A DNA stretch of 64,000 nt from Muricauda sp. SCSIO 64092 (GCF_023016285.1 NZ_CP095413.1:2294001-2358000), one strand, 5' to 3'; shown: positions 15,037 to 24,476, counted from the first letter of the stretch. The notes: generated from the sequence alone by a model not told the origin. Numbers and translations are program-made.

Positions 15037-16506
15037 TTATCCATTTTTTTGTTGAAATCCTTGAAGCATTGCATGTTTTTTGTGGGCATACTGTTCGGTT
15101 ACCAAATCCAACAATCTCCCCTTAAAGGCGTAGCCCAAAATTCCCAGGCCTACAAGGACCGAAATGGCAATTTCAAAGGATATCAAAAAATGCAATAGGG
15201 TGAATAACGCGATGGGCAGCCCAAGCACGGGAAGCATGATCAAAAACTGCACGGCACTGGTCCCCTGCATATTTCCAAACGGGCTTTGGTCCAATTCAAT
15301 CCTTTTTTTGTTAAAGGACCCAAAGTATAGGATCACCGGGATGTTTATTCCTAGATTATAGACGGCACAGGCCGTGTTCACCAAAAACACCTTCCATCCA
15401 AAATACACATAGGGAATGGTCAAAAAGAACATGACCACCACACTAACGGTGATAAGGAGCGCCTTGGACTCCAGGTACTTTCGCAACGGAATGTTCTGGG
15501 ACATCATCATTCCATAATAAGCGCTGTCCCAAGCCGGTATAAACTGGCCGAAATTCGCCAAAAAGATACCGGTCATAAAAATGCCCAAAAACACGTGCAT
15601 CCCTACCATATTGGCATAGACTTCCTGGGTATAGAAAATAAGGCCATAAAAAACGAACAACAGGGATATCCAAACCTGGGTTTTGGTCCGTTTGTTTCGC
15701 CATATCAATCGTAAATCCAATTGTAAAAATGGGGCCATCTCACCAAAGCGTCTGGTCCAGGCCAAATTGGTCGATTTTGCCTCCTTTGTCTTTCCTTTTA
15801 AAGCACCGTCCAAATACAATACACGTTGTAGGTATTTAAAATTGAGGAAATACAGGACAACCAGAATCCCCAATGGGGCGAGAACCGAGATGGGGTAGGC
15901 ATAGAGGGCATGAAAAATAGATCCAAAAATGGCCTTTATGGAAATGATCCCAAAATATTCCAATCCCCAAAAGGCCACCAATGCCCCAATAATAATTCCT
16001 AGGGCCACATCACTCTTATTGATCAAAAAATTGAGAAAGTTGGCACAAAGGGCGATTACCGTCATGGCCAAAAGCCATACCAATACATTCAACGCGGGAT
16101 ATCCCTTGGCCAACAGGACAATGGCAAAGGGGACAAAAGTCACCAAAGTGAGCAGATTGAAGCCGGAAAAAACCGATTTGCCCAAGATATAATTGACAAT
16201 CTTGGATTTTGGAATATTGTTGATCAGCAATGGTTTAATTTCCATTACGGGCAGTTTTTGCATGAAATACCTAAAAAACAGTTCCGCCAAAACCCAGTAG
16301 ACCAGAAATTGGCTCAAAACCCACATCGGCCCTTGATCTGGCACTAATTTTCTTAGGATAAAATATAGAGTACCTCCCAGTATTCCCAGGGAAGCCAAAA
16401 GATAAAGGCCCATAAAGGCCATAAATATTTTAATCCCCACACTTTTTCCGAACGAAGCCGAACGGAAAAATGCTTTCCATTGCAATTGAATAAATCGTTT
16501 GAACAT
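15037..16506 (-). CDS. DUF5687 family ABC-2-type permease
   Basis: A 489-residue polytopic membrane protein starting MFKRFIQLQWKAFFRSASFG, as in DUF5687 proteins of Bacteroidota. About ten to twelve hydrophobic helices are visible, with a short soluble loop around residues 225-262 (QRVLYLDGALKGKTKEAKST). Its downstream partner is an ABC ATPase. The pair resembles exporters whose substrate is not known; it is likely an integral inner-membrane component. Confidence 0.87.
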   Translation of the reverse strand: MFKRFIQLQWKAFFRSASFGKSVGIKIFMAFMGLYLLASLGILGGTLYFILRKLVPDQGPMWVLSQFLVYWVLAELFFRYFMQKLPVMEIKPLLINNIPKSKIVNYILGKSVFSGFNLLTLVTFVPFAIVLLAKGYPALNVLVWLLAMTVIALCANFLNFLINKSDVALGIIIGALVAFWGLEYFGIISIKAIFGSIFHALYAYPISVLAPLGILVVLYFLNFKYLQRVLYLDGALKGKTKEAKSTNLAWTRRFGEMAPFLQLDLRLIWRNKRTKTQVWISLLFVFYGLIFYTQEVYANMVGMHVFLGIFMTGIFLANFGQFIPAWDSAYYGMMMSQNIPLRKYLESKALLITVSVVVMFFLTIPYVYFGWKVFLVNTACAVYNLGINIPVILYFGSFNKKRIELDQSPFGNMQGTSAVQFLIMLPVLGLPIALFTLLHFLISFEIAISVLVGLGILGYAFKGRLLDLVTEQYAHKKHAMLQGFQQKNG

Positions 16507-16584
16507 AGGTTGGTGTTTAGTTCGCGATGTTAGTGTCTAAATTAATCGAATTGTTACATAATTCATTTCTATTTTAAAATTTCC

Positions 16585-16612
16585 TTGAATGCGTTGTGTT
16601 TATTTAGCTTTG
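16585..16612 (+). promoter_or_regulatory. Promoter of the PaaE-like gene
   Basis: TTG (16585-16587), 17 nt, then TAGCTTTG (16605-16612), which matches the flavobacterial TTG/TAnnTTTG consensus. The start codon lies 14 nt after the -7 box, implying a leader of about 12 nt. Confidence 0.6.
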
Positions 16613-16626
16613 CAAAAATTTTTGCT

Positions 16627-17676
16627 ATGAGCGATTTTCACGCCTTAAAAGTTGCATCGGTTGACGCATTGACGCCCAATGCCGTAGCGCTTTCTTTTGA
16701 TGTCCCGACCGAACTGCGGGAAACCTTTGCTTTTCTGCCGGGACAGTATATCACCCTAAAAAAGGAAATGGACGATAAGGAGGTTCGTAGGGCCTATTCC
16801 ATTTCCTCTGCCCCTTCTTCGGGAAAACTGACCGTGGGCATCAAAAAAATGCCGAATGGTACATTTTCAAAATATGCCAATGGATCCATTTCCCCCGGCG
16901 ATGTCCTAGAGGTAATGCCCCCGGAAGGACGTTTTGTTTTTGAGCCCAATAGTGAAACAAAGACCATTGCCGCCTTTGCGGCTGGAAGTGGCATTACACC
17001 CATTATGAGTATTGCGCAAAGTGTATTGGAAGCCAACGAAAAAAATAGGTTTGTCCTGGTCTTTGGAAATCAAAATCCGGAAGAGACCATGTACAGAAGG
17101 CAATTGCTCGATCTTCAAGAAAAGTATACAAATCGATTTTTTATCCAGTGGGTCTACAGCAGGAGCAGTGAGATTGATTGCCTTTTTGGCCGAATAGAAA
17201 ATGCCACTGTCAATTTAGTCCTAAAAAACAAGTTCAAGGAATTGGACTTTGATACCTTTTACCTCTGTGGCCCGGAGCAAATGATTACCACAGTTTCCAA
17301 TTCCCTGAAAAACAACGGCATTGCCGAGGAAAAAATCCTGTACGAACTCTTTACCTCATCCGATTCTGAAGTGAACCAAGTTGAAGGTTTGGATGGAAAG
17401 ACCAAGGTTACCGTGGTATTGGATGATGAAGAACAGGAGTTTACCATGGATCAAAAGGAATTGGTGTTGGATGCCGTTCTAAAAAATGATATTGATGCGC
17501 CCTACTCTTGCCAAGGTGGGGTGTGCAGTTCCTGTATAGCAAGGATACTGGAAGGAGAGGCGGAGATGGTCAAAAATCAAATCCTCACGGATAGTGAAGT
17601 TGCCGAGGGGTTGATCCTTACCTGTCAGGCCCATGCCAAAACTCCCGTCTTAAAGGTGGATTATGATGATGTCTGA
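16627..17676 (+). CDS. PaaE-type ferredoxin-NAD(P)H reductase with C-terminal 2Fe-2S domain
   Basis: A 349-residue electron-transfer protein with three modules. An FAD domain carries RAYSIS at about 55-60; an NAD(P)H domain carries GSGITP at about 120-125 and YLCGP later; a plant-type ferredoxin domain at the C-terminus binds 2Fe-2S through C295, C300, C303 and C333. This is the order found in PaaE/PaaK, the reductase of phenylacetyl-CoA epoxidase, but no paaABC genes are nearby, so it may feed another oxygenase or desaturase. The ATG used is the first that gives the conserved N-terminus; a TTG 42 nt upstream is unlikely because the promoter overlaps it. Confidence 0.9.
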   Translation: MSDFHALKVASVDALTPNAVALSFDVPTELRETFAFLPGQYITLKKEMDDKEVRRAYSISSAPSSGKLTVGIKKMPNGTFSKYANGSISPGDVLEVMPPEGRFVFEPNSETKTIAAFAAGSGITPIMSIAQSVLEANEKNRFVLVFGNQNPEETMYRRQLLDLQEKYTNRFFIQWVYSRSSEIDCLFGRIENATVNLVLKNKFKELDFDTFYLCGPEQMITTVSNSLKNNGIAEEKILYELFTSSDSEVNQVEGLDGKTKVTVVLDDEEQEFTMDQKELVLDAVLKNDIDAPYSCQGGVCSSCIARILEGEAEMVKNQILTDSEVAEGLILTCQAHAKTPVLKVDYDDV

Positions 17677-17788
17677 CCTTTACAGGTCTTAAGGTCATCC
17701 AAATGGCATTATCCGGGTTCCGGTAGGAATCGGTATCATACGTTTTTCCAAAAAAAGGCTTCACCAAAGGGAAAGGCCCTATTTTTTG

Positions 17789-18595
17789 TTATTTGGTGTT
17801 GGGCGCTGCCGTTTGTGATTCCCCGGAAAGAAATCCCTCAATAGCCCCCATACCATAATCATAACCTAAATTATAGGCTTTCTCAATGTTTTTTTTATCA
17901 AAAACCCCGATGGTCTCCAACTCTTTTGGCTCAATGGCAATATCACATGCCGCCAGTTTGTCCTTGCAAGAGGCATAGATGGCTAAACTGGTGACGCGCG
18001 TTCCCAGTTGCCACGCGTTCTTTAAGTCTTTTTTCTGTAGTTCCCCCGCAATGGAAACATTGCATCCAATGATGATATCGCACTTCCCATCCACATATTC
18101 CTTGGGAAAATTGTTCATCACCCCACCATCGGCATATAGGATTCCCCCTATTTCAACGGGACTGAAGACCGGGGTCAACGCCGCCGATGCCAACAACGGA
18201 CGGATCAATGTTCCCGAATCAAAGGCCACCTCTTTTCCGTTCATAAGATCGGTTGCCAGAACAAACAGCTTCCGCTTTAGGGAAGCAAAGGAATTTTCCG
18301 GGAAATACTTTTTAAAAATGTCAAAATACCGATCGGTATCGATAAATCCCGGCTTGTTGAACGTAAAGAAACTATATTGGAACAGGGGGGTGTCCTTAAA
18401 AAACTGCAACATCTCATCTATACTGTTCGCATTGGCATATAAAGCGCCGACCAAAGCCCCTACACTGCTTCCAGAAATTACATTGGCCTCCAATCCATGC
18501 GCTTCCATCGCTTTTAACAATCCTATATGGGCCATGCCCCGTATGCCGCCTCCGGATAGGACCAACCCAATGCTTCTTCCTTCAAGATTTTTCAT
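17789..18595 (-). CDS. Patatin-like phospholipase
   Basis: A 268-residue cytosolic patatin domain protein. It has the oxyanion motif SGGGIRG (14-20), the nucleophile motif GSSVG with Ser44, and the Asp156 of the DGG motif, which together form the Ser-Asp dyad of patatin acyl hydrolases. No signal peptide is seen. The size fits the short RssA/YchK-like group. It converges with the reductase gene and stands alone as a transcription unit. Confidence 0.93.
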   Translation of the reverse strand: MKNLEGRSIGLVLSGGGIRGMAHIGLLKAMEAHGLEANVISGSSVGALVGALYANANSIDEMLQFFKDTPLFQYSFFTFNKPGFIDTDRYFDIFKKYFPENSFASLKRKLFVLATDLMNGKEVAFDSGTLIRPLLASAALTPVFSPVEIGGILYADGGVMNNFPKEYVDGKCDIIIGCNVSIAGELQKKDLKNAWQLGTRVTSLAIYASCKDKLAACDIAIEPKELETIGVFDKKNIEKAYNLGYDYGMGAIEGFLSGESQTAAPNTK

Positions 18596-18714
18596 TTCAA
18601 TACGGTATTGCTATTCAAAATTATGGTCTTTCCCAATTTTAGCTGTAATGAAATATCAATTTTTCGACTAAACCTGTATACTTATTTTGTTGTAAGTTTA
18701 CGTAAACGCTATTT

Positions 18715-19410
18715 GTGTTCGAAAACCAAACAAATACCGCCGTTTTACTATTTGCCCTAAGTGCTTCCGAAGAGTCAAAATACAAGCACATCCAAAAGGG
18801 CGGGTTGCTCTTTCACGTGCTTACTGGACAAACATTGTCCGAGGTAAAAAAAGCCGGGCTTCCTTATTTCCATTTTGATGAAAAACTACAAAAAGGAAGT
18901 TCTTTCGGGGAACGGTTTTCCAATGCCATCCAAAATCTTTTCGACAAAGGTTTTAAAAATGTTATTGCCCTTGGCAACGACTGCCCCCAGATAACCAGGA
19001 AGCATATCCAATCTGCCGCCCTGCAATTGTCTTCTGGGCAAAATGTCATTGCCCCTTCCAAGGATGGCGGTTTTAATCTTTTGGGAATACAAAGGGATGC
19101 GTTTGGAAAACAGGATTTTGAACAGCTCCCCTGGCAAACCGAACAACTCCTATCCAAGACCCTGGTTTATTTTGGGCAACGTGGACAACAGCCAAAATTG
19201 CTCCGGGTGTTTTCTGATATTGACACCGTGGCCGATATCGCTTTCCTTCTCAAAACCGTAAGATCATTTTCCAACCGACTTCGCAACGTATTGATGGAGG
19301 TACTTCAAACGGTCCAGCACCATTGGCTTTATTCCTTCAGGTATACAAACCTTGCATTTTTTGCACTCCCCTTCAACAAAGGTTCTCCCCTTTCCCTCCC
19401 TTCACACTGA
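18715..19410 (+). CDS. DUF2064 (TIGR04282-type) transferase of the arsenosugar locus
   Basis: A 231-residue protein of the nucleotide-diphospho-sugar transferase-like DUF2064 family, known as rSAM/selenodomain-associated transferase 1. Landmarks are SSFGERFSNAIQNLFDKG, VIALGNDCPQ (residues about 83-92) and SKDGGFNLLGI. The start is GTG; no nearby ATG fits. The usual second transferase (TIGR04283) is absent. The gene points toward the ArsS/ArsM genes 60 nt to 1.5 kb downstream, which supports a role in building arsenosugars; the chemistry is not proven for this protein. Confidence 0.82.
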   Translation: MFENQTNTAVLLFALSASEESKYKHIQKGGLLFHVLTGQTLSEVKKAGLPYFHFDEKLQKGSSFGERFSNAIQNLFDKGFKNVIALGNDCPQITRKHIQSAALQLSSGQNVIAPSKDGGFNLLGIQRDAFGKQDFEQLPWQTEQLLSKTLVYFGQRGQQPKLLRVFSDIDTVADIAFLLKTVRSFSNRLRNVLMEVLQTVQHHWLYSFRYTNLAFFALPFNKGSPLSLPSH

Positions 19411-19468
19411 TTTTTTCACTTTTTAATTCACTGATAATCTGCCCGTACATGGGCATAACATACAACTT

Positions 19469-19804
19469 ATGGCAAACTCATATTATGACCCGGCCGACTT
19501 GAAAAAGTTTGGCAAAATCACGGAATGGAGCGAGGAACTGGGCACAAAATTTTTTGATTATTACGGTAAGGTTTTTGAAGAAGGCGCACTAAGTGCTAGG
19601 GAAAAGTCCTTGATCGCCCTGGCCGTGGCCCATGTGGTAAAATGCCCCTATTGTATAGACGCCTACACAAAGGATGGGCTCCAAAGGGGTATCACCAAAG
19701 AGGAAATGATGGAAGCCGTGCATGCAGGAGCTGCCATAGAAAGTGGCGCCACCCTTGTACATGGTGTACAGATGATGAACAAATACAACAAATTATCAAT
19801 GTAA
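19469..19804 (+). CDS. Arsenosugar-associated peroxidase-like (AhpD/CMD fold) protein
   Basis: A 111-residue carboxymuconolactone decarboxylase-fold protein with the redox motif CPYC (C59, C62) followed by IDAYTKDG, as in AhpD-type alkylhydroperoxidases. A protein of this type regularly precedes arsS and is annotated as arsenosugar biosynthesis-associated peroxidase-like. It lies 6 nt upstream of arsS, so the two are co-translated. Its activity in this pathway is not known. Confidence 0.88.
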   Translation: MANSYYDPADLKKFGKITEWSEELGTKFFDYYGKVFEEGALSAREKSLIALAVAHVVKCPYCIDAYTKDGLQRGITKEEMMEAVHAGAAIESGATLVHGVQMMNKYNKLSM

Positions 19805-19810
19805 TAGCTT

Positions 19811-20899
19811 ATGTCCCAGAGTATTTTGCACGAAGTCAAAAAAGCTTCAAAAAAATCGCTGAAGGCGAGGGAAAACGAGTTGGCATCGGTCAACAAACAA
19901 CTGGAAATCCTCAACGGGGGCATTTTCGCCGATGGGGAACTTCCTTATTTCAAGGATAAGATTGCCAAAACCGGTCATTTTCCCCTACGCCCCAAAAAGC
20001 TGGAAATCCTCCAGATCAATGTGGGCTATATGTGCAACCAGGTTTGTGAGCACTGCCATGTGGATGCGGGACCGGACCGAAAGGAAATCATGACCCGTGA
20101 AACCATGGAGCAATGCTTGGAGGTCATCAAGAATACCGGGGCCCATACTTTGGACTTAACGGGTGGCGCCCCGGAAATGAACCCAAATTTTAGATGGTTT
20201 GTAGAAGAAGCCGCCAAAGCGGGGATACAGGATTTTATTGTCCGTTCCAACCTTACCATCATCAGGGCAAACAAAAAATACCATGACCTTCCCGAGTTTT
20301 TTAAAAAACACAATGTACATGTCGTTTCTTCCATGCCGCACTATACCCGTGGGAAAACGGACAAACAACGTGGTGATGGGGTCTTTGACAAGTCCATCAG
20401 GGCCTTGCAGGAACTCAATGCCGTGGGTTACGGTATGCCGGACAGTCCACTGCGGTTGGATTTGGTCTACAACCCTTCCGGCGCTTTTTTGCCCGGTGAC
20501 CAAATGGCCTTGGAAAACGATTTTAAAAAGGCTTTGGATGAAGATTTTGGCATTCAGTTCCACAACCTATTTGCCATTACCAACTTGCCCATTTCCCGCT
20601 TTTTGGATTACCTCATCGCCTCGGAAAACTATGAGGATTATATGTATGCACTGGTTGAAGCCTATAATCCCGATGCCGTATCCCATGTAATGTGCACCAA
20701 TACCATTTCCATAAGTTGGGATGGATGGTTGTACGATTGCGACTTTAACCAAATGTTGGACCTAAAAGTGGCGAGCAAGGTAAAACATATTAGTGCGTAC
20801 AACGAAGATATATTGAACGACAGGAATATCACCATCTCCCAACACTGCTATGGATGCACCGCCGGAGCCGGAAGTAGTTGTCAGGGCACCGTAGCCTAA
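19811..20899 (+). CDS. arsS: Arsenosugar biosynthesis radical SAM protein ArsS
   Basis: A 362-residue radical SAM enzyme. The 4Fe-4S/SAM site is C75, C79 and C82 in MCNQVCEHCHVDAGPDR. The C-terminal domain carries further cysteines (HCYGCTAGAGSSC: C346, C349, C357), typical of this family, some members of which contain selenocysteine; here all are ordinary Cys codons and no in-frame TGA is present. ArsS is proposed to join the 5'-deoxyadenosyl group to dimethylarsenic on the way to arsenosugars. Next to it lies arsM. Confidence 0.92.
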   Translation: MSQSILHEVKKASKKSLKARENELASVNKQLEILNGGIFADGELPYFKDKIAKTGHFPLRPKKLEILQINVGYMCNQVCEHCHVDAGPDRKEIMTRETMEQCLEVIKNTGAHTLDLTGGAPEMNPNFRWFVEEAAKAGIQDFIVRSNLTIIRANKKYHDLPEFFKKHNVHVVSSMPHYTRGKTDKQRGDGVFDKSIRALQELNAVGYGMPDSPLRLDLVYNPSGAFLPGDQMALENDFKKALDEDFGIQFHNLFAITNLPISRFLDYLIASENYEDYMYALVEAYNPDAVSHVMCTNTISISWDGWLYDCDFNQMLDLKVASKVKHISAYNEDILNDRNITISQHCYGCTAGAGSSCQGTVA

Positions 20900-20925
20900 T
20901 CAAAATAACAGTAAACAAAAAACGT

Positions 20926-21894
20926 ATGAGTTACTTAGAAACAACCAACGATTTATATAGGGAAGCTGCCCTAACCCCAGATGTAGGATTATGTTGCACA
21001 ACCAATCCCATATGGGAACTACCGGGATTGAAGATTCCAAAAATTATGCAGGAAATGAACTATGGATGCGGTAGCACAGTGCATGCCCGTGATCTTTCCA
21101 ATAATCCAAAAATGCTTTATGTTGGTGTAGGTGGGGGAATGGAACTGTTGCAGTTTGCTTACTTCAACCGCCAAAAAAGTGGGGTTATCGGTGTTGATGT
21201 GGTGGACGAAATGTTGGAAGCCAGTAGGCAAAACTTCAAAGTGGCCGAAAAAGAAAACGATTGGTTTAGGTCGGACTTTGTGGAACTACGTAGGGGAGAT
21301 GCGCTTCATCTTCCGGTTGAGGACAACACTATTGATGTTGCGGCCCAGAATTGCCTGTTCAATATTTTCAAGGAGGAAGATTTAAAGCGGGCCATTGAAG
21401 AAATGTACCGCGTGTTAAAACCACATGGCAAATTGGTGATGAGCGACCCCACCTGTGAACAGGAAATGAATGAGACCCTCCGCAATGACGACAGATTACG
21501 CGCACTGTGCTTAAGTGGAAGCCTCCCCATCCAACAATACGTTAAGGCATTGACCGATGTTGGTTTTGGCACTATAGAGATCAGGGCAAGAAAACCCTAT
21601 CGTATCCTCGACCCCAAGAACTATCCTACCAATGAATTGATCTATATTGAATCCATTGAAGTAGCTGCAATCAAAGATTCCATGCCGGACGATGGTCCTT
21701 GTGTATTCACTGGAAAGGCCGCCATTTACTTTGGCAATCAGGATTATTTTGACGATAACAAAGGCCATGTATTGCTTAAAAACCAACCTTTGGCCATTTG
21801 CGATAAAACTGCAGGGGCACTGGCATCATTGGAAAGGGAAGATATTTTTATCAGCAAATCTACCTACCACTATGATGGTGGGGGGTGCTGTTAA
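20926..21894 (+). CDS. arsM: Arsenosugar-type arsenite methyltransferase ArsM
   Basis: A 322-residue SAM-dependent methyltransferase. The SAM motif I is YVGVGGGMELL at about 65-75 and the acidic strand 2 is VIGVDVVDEM. Cysteine sites include C23-C24 (GLCCTTN), C48 (YGCGS), and others in QNCLFN, DPTCEQ and ALCLSG, consistent with As(III) binding; it ends GGGCC. It follows arsS by 26 nt. The ATG giving MSYLETTND was chosen since an upstream in-frame start would lie within arsS. Confidence 0.88.
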   Translation: MSYLETTNDLYREAALTPDVGLCCTTNPIWELPGLKIPKIMQEMNYGCGSTVHARDLSNNPKMLYVGVGGGMELLQFAYFNRQKSGVIGVDVVDEMLEASRQNFKVAEKENDWFRSDFVELRRGDALHLPVEDNTIDVAAQNCLFNIFKEEDLKRAIEEMYRVLKPHGKLVMSDPTCEQEMNETLRNDDRLRALCLSGSLPIQQYVKALTDVGFGTIEIRARKPYRILDPKNYPTNELIYIESIEVAAIKDSMPDDGPCVFTGKAAIYFGNQDYFDDNKGHVLLKNQPLAICDKTAGALASLEREDIFISKSTYHYDGGGCC

Positions 21895-22217
21895 GAAATT
21901 ATATTGAGGTTTGTTGGCGCATCGTGGCTTTAATTCAAGGCTTGCTTAAGTGCGTTTTCCATTCACATCCTTCTTGGGCATTGGGATAGATCGTTCTTGT
22001 ACCAAATAGGTGCTTGGACGTTTCGTTTTATCCGAAAAACGTTGCCCTTAAACGAGAAATCATTTTTAGCGGTCGGCCAATTGTTTCCAAAACAATCGGA
22101 ATACTAACCTCATATCGATTTTTTATCGCGCTTTGTCCCATAAGATTTATCCTACAATGATATAATTGGAGCTTTGTAGTGTCCGGAGGTTTTAGATTCG
22201 GGCCAAACCCAAATCCT
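21895..22217. other. 323-bp intergenic region between arsM and the TetR gene
   Basis: No gene was found here. The perfect dyad TTGTTTCCAAAACAA (22081-22095), a 6-bp stem with 3-nt centre, lies about 120 bp before the TetR gene and could be an operator or a weak structure. A CGTTTTATCCGAAAAACG imperfect hairpin near 22025-22045 might help end the arsM transcript. Confidence 0.35.
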
Positions 22218-22829
22218 ATGGAAACTACCCTACAGCACAGTAAAGCATTGCATTTGTATCGCGCTAAAGGTCTTGAACTCTTTTACAAGAATGGATACTG
22301 CAATACTTCCTTGGAGGAACTATGTGACTCCCTTTCCCTCTCCAAAAAAGTTTTTATTGACAGCTTTATGTCCAAAGAAGATTTTTTTATCGGGATTGCC
22401 CAGAGCCTTATCCTTCAAAATACCCTTAACCTGCTTATTGAACCCGTAGCCTACAAGCAAAGTCCATTTCCATTGATTTTGGACGTCATCGATCTGGAAC
22501 TTGAAAAGGCCATTAACAGCGTAGCCGACAATGGTAGCATGCTGTTCAACTTTATTACTGAATTCAACAATAAAAACCATCGCATCAACAAATACCTCAA
22601 GGACATCCTAAAAATCTGGGAAATCAATCTGGTCTCCCTATTGCGAAAGGGACAATTGGACGGTTACGTAAACAAGGATGTGGATTGCAATGGTGTTGCC
22701 AATTATATCATATCTTCCTATATGGGCGCCCGGACATTAATGGTAGAGGGAAATTCGCAGTTATTGGCAAATCAGTATATACAACAGCTCCGTTATTACT
22801 TTTACAGCATCTCCAATAAATACAATTAA
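22218..22829 (+). CDS. TetR/AcrR family transcriptional regulator
   Basis: A 203-residue protein whose N-terminal part has the TetR helix-turn-helix layout (LELFYKNGYCNTSLEELCDS followed by LSLSKKVFIDSF), followed by an all-helical ligand/dimer domain. The ATG giving METTLQHSK was chosen over a GTG 39 nt upstream. Its stop codon overlaps the stop of the convergent GT9 gene within the sequence TTAA. No obvious target operon lies in front of it except the arsenosugar genes upstream on the same strand; regulation of these is speculation. Confidence 0.8.
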   Translation: METTLQHSKALHLYRAKGLELFYKNGYCNTSLEELCDSLSLSKKVFIDSFMSKEDFFIGIAQSLILQNTLNLLIEPVAYKQSPFPLILDVIDLELEKAINSVADNGSMLFNFITEFNNKNHRINKYLKDILKIWEINLVSLLRKGQLDGYVNKDVDCNGVANYIISSYMGARTLMVEGNSQLLANQYIQQLRYYFYSISNKYN

Positions 22830-23887
22830 ACCTTAACCCTTTCCAAGACTTCAACAAGCTTGTTTGCAACTGCCGTTGGCGGAATTGAATTAATGGCATC
22901 TTTGTAATGCTCGGGGTATTTGTTTCCATAAACTGAAGTTGGAATCCCTGGGTAATTCTTTCGATCGGGAACCATACCGTTTTCCAAAGGCTGTTGGTAG
23001 GGAGCAAATCCTGCGAAAGGATGGGTAACCCCCCAAACAGTAACCACGGGAACACCATAATTTGCCGCCAGATGGCCATTTCCACTATCCATGGCCAACA
23101 TAACGTCCAAATGGGATATCAAGGCCAATTCCTCTTTAAAGGTAAGCTTGCCAGCGACCGATTGTACTTGATCATCAAATTTTTCCTGGAGCATCCCCAA
23201 TTGTTCCACCTCTGTTTTTCCTCCCCCAAACAACAAAATGCTACAATCTATTTTGGATTGCAGTAGTGCTATCACCTCCTCAATTAAGTCCAATCGGTAT
23301 ATTTTGCTGGGATAGGCTGCAAACGGGGCTATTCCAATGTGTTTCTTCTTTTGGGGCTTATAAAAATTCGCTGCGTTTCCGGACAACTCCTGTTTTGGCA
23401 AACAATGGTCTTCTTCTCCCCCAATTGGAAAACCCAATTTTTCAAAGACCTCCCGATAGCGTTCCATAGTCGATTTTAAGGGTGCGAATATTTTGTTTTT
23501 CGTCCTTGTCAGCTTTTTTTTCGCGCTACGTCCTTTATCAATTTTTTGTGTCGGGATGCCAATCGTCATAAAGAAAAACCGCAGCAGGCTACTTCTTAGC
23601 ACATGATGTAAATCGGCCACATGGGTCACGGAAAGCTTTTTCAGCTCCCTAAAAAGCTTCCAAAGTCCAAAAACACCTTTGTGTTCCGTTTTTACATTTG
23701 CCGAAAACACACTGACCCCTTCCACGGAATTGAAAATGGGCAAAAGCTGTGGTTTGGTCAGAACCGTGACCTTAACCTCAGGATGGTTTCTTTGTAAGGC
23801 AAGAACCACTGGAACGGTCATCGCAACATCTCCCATTGCGGAGAGACGAATGATCAAAATATGTGGAACATTAGCCCTTTTGGCCAC
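22826..23887 (-). CDS. Glycosyltransferase family 9 (heptosyltransferase-like)
   Basis: A 353-residue GT9 protein. The N-terminus LIIRLSAMGDVAMTVPVVLA is the family hallmark, and the C-terminal domain carries the acceptor/donor site segment LAMDSGNGHLAANYGVPVVTVWG. Such enzymes add heptose or related sugars to lipopolysaccharide core. Start is GTG, overlapping the end of the DUF4254 gene by 17 nt, so the two are coupled. The set DUF6427-DUF4254-GT9 on this strand forms an operon probably acting in lipid A/core assembly. Confidence 0.9.
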   Translation of the reverse strand: MAKRANVPHILIIRLSAMGDVAMTVPVVLALQRNHPEVKVTVLTKPQLLPIFNSVEGVSVFSANVKTEHKGVFGLWKLFRELKKLSVTHVADLHHVLRSSLLRFFFMTIGIPTQKIDKGRSAKKKLTRTKNKIFAPLKSTMERYREVFEKLGFPIGGEEDHCLPKQELSGNAANFYKPQKKKHIGIAPFAAYPSKIYRLDLIEEVIALLQSKIDCSILLFGGGKTEVEQLGMLQEKFDDQVQSVAGKLTFKEELALISHLDVMLAMDSGNGHLAANYGVPVVTVWGVTHPFAGFAPYQQPLENGMVPDRKNYPGIPTSVYGNKYPEHYKDAINSIPPTAVANKLVEVLERVKV

Positions 23888-24476
23888 GAAGGACAGGGTT
23901 TAGTTCATCATCATTGTACATTTTCATCTGTTTGTACACCTTCATATATTTTCTGCCATTTTCAATATCATGAATCAATTGATCAATAGCAGTGGAAAGG
24001 TCATTGCGTTGTTCTTGGAGCACATCCAGTTTCTTTTGACATTGCCTTATATGTTCACTGGTGGCGTCTTCCCTGTCCACCTCTTCTTTCATATGATAGA
24101 TTTTCAAGGCCAGGATGGACAATCTATCAATGGCCCAGGCCGGACTTTCCGTATTGATACCGGCACCTTCCAGAATTTGGACCGACCGGTATTTGTTCAA
24201 AAAATAGCTGTCTATGTACTCTACCAAATCCGTTCTGTCCTGATTGCTCGCATCAATTTTTCGTTTTAGTTCCAAGGCTGCAACGGGTTCTATTTTTGGA
24301 TCTCGGATCAAATCCTCATAATGCCACTGCACCGTATCTATCCAATTCTTTCTGTACAACAGGTGTTCTATACTATCTGAAGGGTAGGGATTTGTAAAAG
24401 GTTGGTTTACATCATCCAAAACATGGTACTTTTTTATGCTTTCTTCAAAAATGAAAATGGCGGTATCTGTGAACAT
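23871..24476 (-). CDS. DUF4254 family protein
   Basis: A 201-residue mostly helical cytosolic protein matching DUF4254 (segments EHLLYRKNWIDTVQWHYEDL and WAIDRLSILALKIYHM). The function is unknown; the genes are regularly next to GT9 heptosyltransferases in Bacteroidota, as here. The C-terminal part (about 140-190) looks like a coiled coil. Confidence 0.85.
   Translation of the reverse strand: MFTDTAIFIFEESIKKYHVLDDVNQPFTNPYPSDSIEHLLYRKNWIDTVQWHYEDLIRDPKIEPVAALELKRKIDASNQDRTDLVEYIDSYFLNKYRSVQILEGAGINTESPAWAIDRLSILALKIYHMKEEVDREDATSEHIRQCQKKLDVLQEQRNDLSTAIDQLIHDIENGRKYMKVYKQMKMYNDDELNPVLRGQKG

Noticed and set aside
17675..17696. GACCTT/AAGGTC dyad after the PaaE-like gene as a terminator.
   Set aside because: The stem is only 6 bp, overlaps the stop codon and has no following T run.
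18616..18623. TAATTTTG octamer upstream of the patatin gene as a promoter.
   Set aside because: It fits the -7 consensus on the minus strand, but no -33 element is at a fitting distance and such octamers are frequent in AT-rich spacers.
18715..19410. GTG start of the DUF2064 gene as evidence for a truncated gene.
   Set aside because: The protein has family-typical length from this start, and GTG/TTG starts occur in several other genes here.
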